7,423 nucleotides of DNA from an uncultured Rhodovulum sp. (lineage in GTDB: Bacteria > Pseudomonadota > Alphaproteobacteria > Rhodobacterales > Rhodobacteraceae): positions 1 through 7,423 of the forward strand of contig CAMIMK010000148.1 in NCBI GenBank assembly GCA_946221765.1, given 5' to 3'. The notes beneath the pieces were generated by a model, which had not been told where the DNA came from, made no database searches, and saw only the letters and a list, made by a program, of their open reading frames with translations. Position numbers and translations under genes: made by a program. This document shows positions 5,458 through 7,423 of this stretch, in pieces. Numbering within the stretch: the first letter of the stretch is position 1; each line of letters opens with the position of its first letter.

Positions 5458-6626
5458 CGGCGGCGGCGGTGCTCCTGCTGGCCCTGGCCGGCGTCTGCCT
5501 GGCGATCCATCTGGCCAGCGTCTGGCTCTGCCTCCTGCGCAGCCACTGGCCATGCCGGTCGGCGGGGGTGATCGGGCTGCCGCCGGTCAGCCTGCTGCGG
5601 CCGGTCCGGGGATGCGAGACCTTCGATGCCGCGACCCTCGCCTCGTCCTTCCTGCAGGACTACCCGGATTACGAGATCGTCTTCTGCGTCGAATCGGAGC
5701 GCGATCCGGCCGCGGCGCTGGTGCGCCGCCTGATCGCGACCCATCCCGGCGTTCCCGCCCGCCTGCTGGTCGGGGCCAGCACGATCAGCGGAAACCCGAA
5801 ACTCAACAACCTGTGGAAGGGCTGGCGCGCGGCGCGACACGACTGGATCTGCATGGCGGATTCGAACCTGATGCTGCCGCCGGAATATCTGCGGCAGGTG
5901 GTCGGGGCCTGGGATCGCGGGACCGGGCTCGTTTCCGGCCCGCCGGTGGGCATCTGGCCCGAAGGGCTGGCGGGCCGTCTCGAATGCGCCTTCCTGAACG
6001 GCAACCAGGGCCGGTTCCAGTTCGCCGCCGACAGTCTCGGGCTCGGCTTCGCCCAGGGCAAGACGCTGTTCTGCAACCGCCTGCTCGTCAACGCCGCCGG
6101 TGGCTTCCCGGTTCTGGGCGAGGAACTGGCCGAGGACGTGATGGCGACGAAGCTCGTGCGGTCCATGGGCCTGCGCGTCCGGCTGATGCCCCAGCCCTTC
6201 GCCCAGCCGATCGGCCGGCGCGGCTGGCGCGAGGTCTGGGCGCGGCAACTGCGCTGGAGCCGGCTGCGGCGGGCGGGATTCCCGGCGCTCTTTCTGCTGG
6301 AGGCCCTGAACGGTCCGGTCGTGCCGGGGCTGGCGCTGGCCGGCGCGGCGGCGCTCGCGGATCTGTCGCTGGCCGAGGGCCTGGCCGGGATCGCCGCCTT
6401 TGCCGGCCTCTGGTATGCGGCGGAGATGCGGCTCCTCTCCCGGGCCGGCTGGCCCTGCGGGCGTGCCGACCTCCTGGCGCCGGTGCTGCGCGACCTGCTG
6501 CTGCCGGCGCTCTGGGTGGCGACCTGGCTCGGGCGGGACATCGAGTGGCAGGGCCGGGCGGTCGCGGGGGCGGCCGAGGCCGGGGGCAAGGCGAATGTGG
6601 ACGGGCTCGAGACGCTGGCACCGTGA
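5454..6626 (+). CDS. GT21-type membrane glycosyltransferase (ceramide glucosyltransferase-like)
   Basis: This is a 390-residue membrane glycosyltransferase of the GT-A fold. An N-terminal membrane segment (about 3-27) is followed by the catalytic domain: VSLLRPVRGCE (45-55), FCVESERDP (77-85), GNPKLNNLWKG (113-123), ICMADSN (132-138; Asp136), GFAQGKTLFCNR (198-209), ELAEDVMATKLVRSMG (224-239; Asp228) and RQLRW (264-268), an (R/Q)xxRW motif. Two or three hydrophobic segments (about 285-360) end the protein. This layout is that of ceramide glucosyltransferases (GT21) and their bacterial relatives, which move a sugar from a nucleotide sugar to a lipid on the cytoplasmic face. A hopanoid-type transferase (HpnI-like) is a more distant alternative, but no hpn neighbours are seen. 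The ATG overlaps the phosphoesterase stop, and the TGA overlaps the GTG of the DedA-like gene. Acceptor and sugar cannot be read from sequence. Confidence 0.85.
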   Translation: MTAAAVLLLALAGVCLAIHLASVWLCLLRSHWPCRSAGVIGLPPVSLLRPVRGCETFDAATLASSFLQDYPDYEIVFCVESERDPAAALVRRLIATHPGVPARLLVGASTISGNPKLNNLWKGWRAARHDWICMADSNLMLPPEYLRQVVGAWDRGTGLVSGPPVGIWPEGLAGRLECAFLNGNQGRFQFAADSLGLGFAQGKTLFCNRLLVNAAGGFPVLGEELAEDVMATKLVRSMGLRVRLMPQPFAQPIGRRGWREVWARQLRWSRLRRAGFPALFLLEALNGPVVPGLALAGAAALADLSLAEGLAGIAAFAGLWYAAEMRLLSRAGWPCGRADLLAPVLRDLLLPALWVATWLGRDIEWQGRAVAGAAEAGGKANVDGLETLAP

Positions 6627-7195
6627 TCGACGGCGCCGATATTCCCGGCCTCATCTCGCAGCACGGCCTCTGGATCCTCGCGCCGCTCTCGGTGCTGGAA
6701 GGGCCGATCATCACGGTAATCGCCGCCTATCTGGCGCAGCAGCAGCTGCTGGTCCTGTGGCAGGTGGTAGTCTGCGTGATAATCGGCGATCTCGTCGGGG
6801 ATGCGCTGCATTATGCCGCCGGGCGCGGCATGCTCGGCTGGCTGCCGGCGCGCTGGCAGCAGCGGCTCGGGATCACGCCCGAGCGGATCGCGGAGATGGC
6901 AAAGCTCTTCGAGGCGAAGGGGATGCGGGTGCTTGTCGTCGGCAAGCTCACCCATGCCGTGGGCTTCGCCGCCTTGATCGGCGCCGGTGCGGCGCGGATG
7001 CGCTTCGGGCCCTTCCTGCTCGCGAACCTGCTGGCCAGCGTGCCGAAGAGCCTCGTCTTCATCGCCATCGGCTATCTGTTCGGCGAGGCGCATGAGGCGA
7101 TCGGGCAGTGGCTGACGATCGTCTCGGCGGTCGTGCTGGGCCTCGCGGCGGGCGGCGCCCTGATCTGGCTGCGCCGGCGGCGCGCGCGGTCGTGA
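6623..7195 (+). CDS. DedA/VTT-domain inner-membrane protein, short variant
   Basis: This is a 190-residue integral membrane protein of the DedA (SNARE-associated/VTT) family; DedA members have been linked to lipid carrier or phospholipid flipping across the membrane. Visible blocks are LSVLEGPIITVIAAYLA (22-38), IGDLVGDALHYAAGR (54-68), a polar loop around 75-100, VVGKLTHAVGFAALIGAGAA (105-124), then LLASVPKSLVFIAIGYLFG (136-154), a last membrane helix and an Arg-rich cytoplasmic tail. In E. coli YqjA/YghB two arginines in the RFxPxxR-type segment are essential. By eye, Lys108 stands at the first and Gly114 at the second, so this belongs to a divergent branch (GKLTH type). GTG at 6623 was chosen because it overlaps the glycosyltransferase stop and gives the expected N-terminus. 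The upstream open frame is a shadow. Its stop overlaps the next GTG. Leucine codons are mixed (about 12 CTC to 15 CTG). Confidence 0.85.
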   Translation: MIDGADIPGLISQHGLWILAPLSVLEGPIITVIAAYLAQQQLLVLWQVVVCVIIGDLVGDALHYAAGRGMLGWLPARWQQRLGITPERIAEMAKLFEAKGMRVLVVGKLTHAVGFAALIGAGAARMRFGPFLLANLLASVPKSLVFIAIGYLFGEAHEAIGQWLTIVSAVVLGLAAGGALIWLRRRRARS

Positions 7196-7423
7196 CGGAC
7201 GCCGTGCCCGATCCCGTCGCGAGCGGAGCCGCGCCCGATCCCGTCCCGAGCGGAGCCGCGCCGGTGGCGGCGGGCCTCACCTGCCTTGTCCCGGCCTATA
7301 ACGAAGCCGCGCGCATCGGCGGGGTCCTCGATGTCCTCGCCGACCATCCGTTGCTCGACACGGTCATCGTCGTCGACGACGGCTCGACCGACGGCACGGC
7401 GGATGTGGCCGCGGCGAAGGGCG
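7192..7423 (+). CDS. GT2 family glycosyltransferase, N-terminal fragment
   Basis: This frame runs off the end of the window with 77 codons visible. From about residue 27 it reads TCLVPAYNEAARIGGVLDVL, then VIVVDDGSTDGTADVA, the classic start of a GT2 (GT-A fold) glycosyltransferase with its nucleotide-binding Asp residues. It probably uses a nucleotide sugar to modify a lipid or polyprenyl acceptor, in line with the neighbouring lipid genes; that role is inference. The GTG at 7192 overlaps the DedA-like stop, the pattern at all other close junctions here, but has no ribosome binding site. An in-frame GTG at 7264 has GGAG eight bases upstream and would start right at the fold (VAAGLTCLVPAYNE). 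With the first start the protein carries a low-complexity Pro/Ala-rich N-terminus made of a tandem repeat. Confidence 0.88.
   Translation, partial: MTDAVPDPVASGAAPDPVPSGAAPVAAGLTCLVPAYNEAARIGGVLDVLADHPLLDTVIVVDDGSTDGTADVAAAKG
7207..7260 (+). repeat. Two tandem copies of a 27-bp unit
   Basis: The units 7207-7233 and 7234-7260 are identical except at one base (G at 7219, C at 7246). In the glycosyltransferase frame they encode two copies of a nine-residue unit, PDPVASGAA and PDPVPSGAA. The array lies between two possible GTG starts. It looks like a recent local duplication. Confidence 0.9.

Noticed and set aside
5552..6622. Upstream extension of the DedA-like frame giving a 547-residue protein, which could look like a fusion
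   Set aside because: The extra residues are a Gly/Arg/Pro-rich shadow of the GT21-like gene; the GTGA overlap at 6623 gives the normal DedA N-terminus.
1..7423. CRISPR array, tRNA/rRNA, insertion sequence, phage or toxin-antitoxin content
   Set aside because: No regularly spaced repeats, cloverleaf-like sequences, terminal inverted repeats with a transposase or matching proteins were seen on either strand.

Overview
This is a gene-dense, GC-rich window with all genes on the + strand. The base composition, strong preference for G/C in third codon positions, GTG/TTG starts and types of genes suggest an alphaproteobacterium, possibly near the Rhodobacterales or Rhodospirillales; that placement is inference. 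I see no RNA genes, insertion sequences, phage genes or CRISPR arrays.

Region A (1-4275) is the distal part of a branched-chain amino acid type (HAAT/Liv) ABC importer operon. It holds the tail of LivG, then complete LivF, LivH and LivM. The last gene is a 481-residue fusion of an aldo/keto reductase with a C-terminal RidA (YjgF/YER057c/UK114) domain. Every junction is a 4-base ATGA or GTGA stop/start overlap, so these genes are very probably cotranscribed and translationally coupled. The two ATPases and two permeases form the membrane-embedded pump. The periplasmic binding protein that sets substrate specificity is not in the window. The coupled reductase-RidA fusion may act on the imported compound or a product of it.

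Region B (4276-4659) is the only real intergenic gap, about 384 bases. It has no convincing gene but several inverted repeats: a 10-bp stem that could end the liv transcript, then two perfect stem-loops in what is probably the leader of the next operon. A strong ribosome binding site lies just before a TTG start.

Region C (4660-7423, running off the end) is a second tightly overlapped operon for membrane or envelope lipids. It encodes an LpxH-like metallophosphoesterase, a GT21-type (ceramide glucosyltransferase-like) membrane glycosyltransferase, a short DedA/VTT-domain membrane protein and the start of a GT2 glycosyltransferase. Together they suggest synthesis and perhaps translocation of a glycolipid, but the product cannot be read from sequence alone. 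Leucine codon choice differs between regions A and C (CTC-dominated versus more CTG), consistent with the two operons having different histories or expression.

The most unusual items are the AKR-RidA fusion, whose RidA domain lacks the usual catalytic arginine, and the compact lipid cluster with its variant DedA protein.
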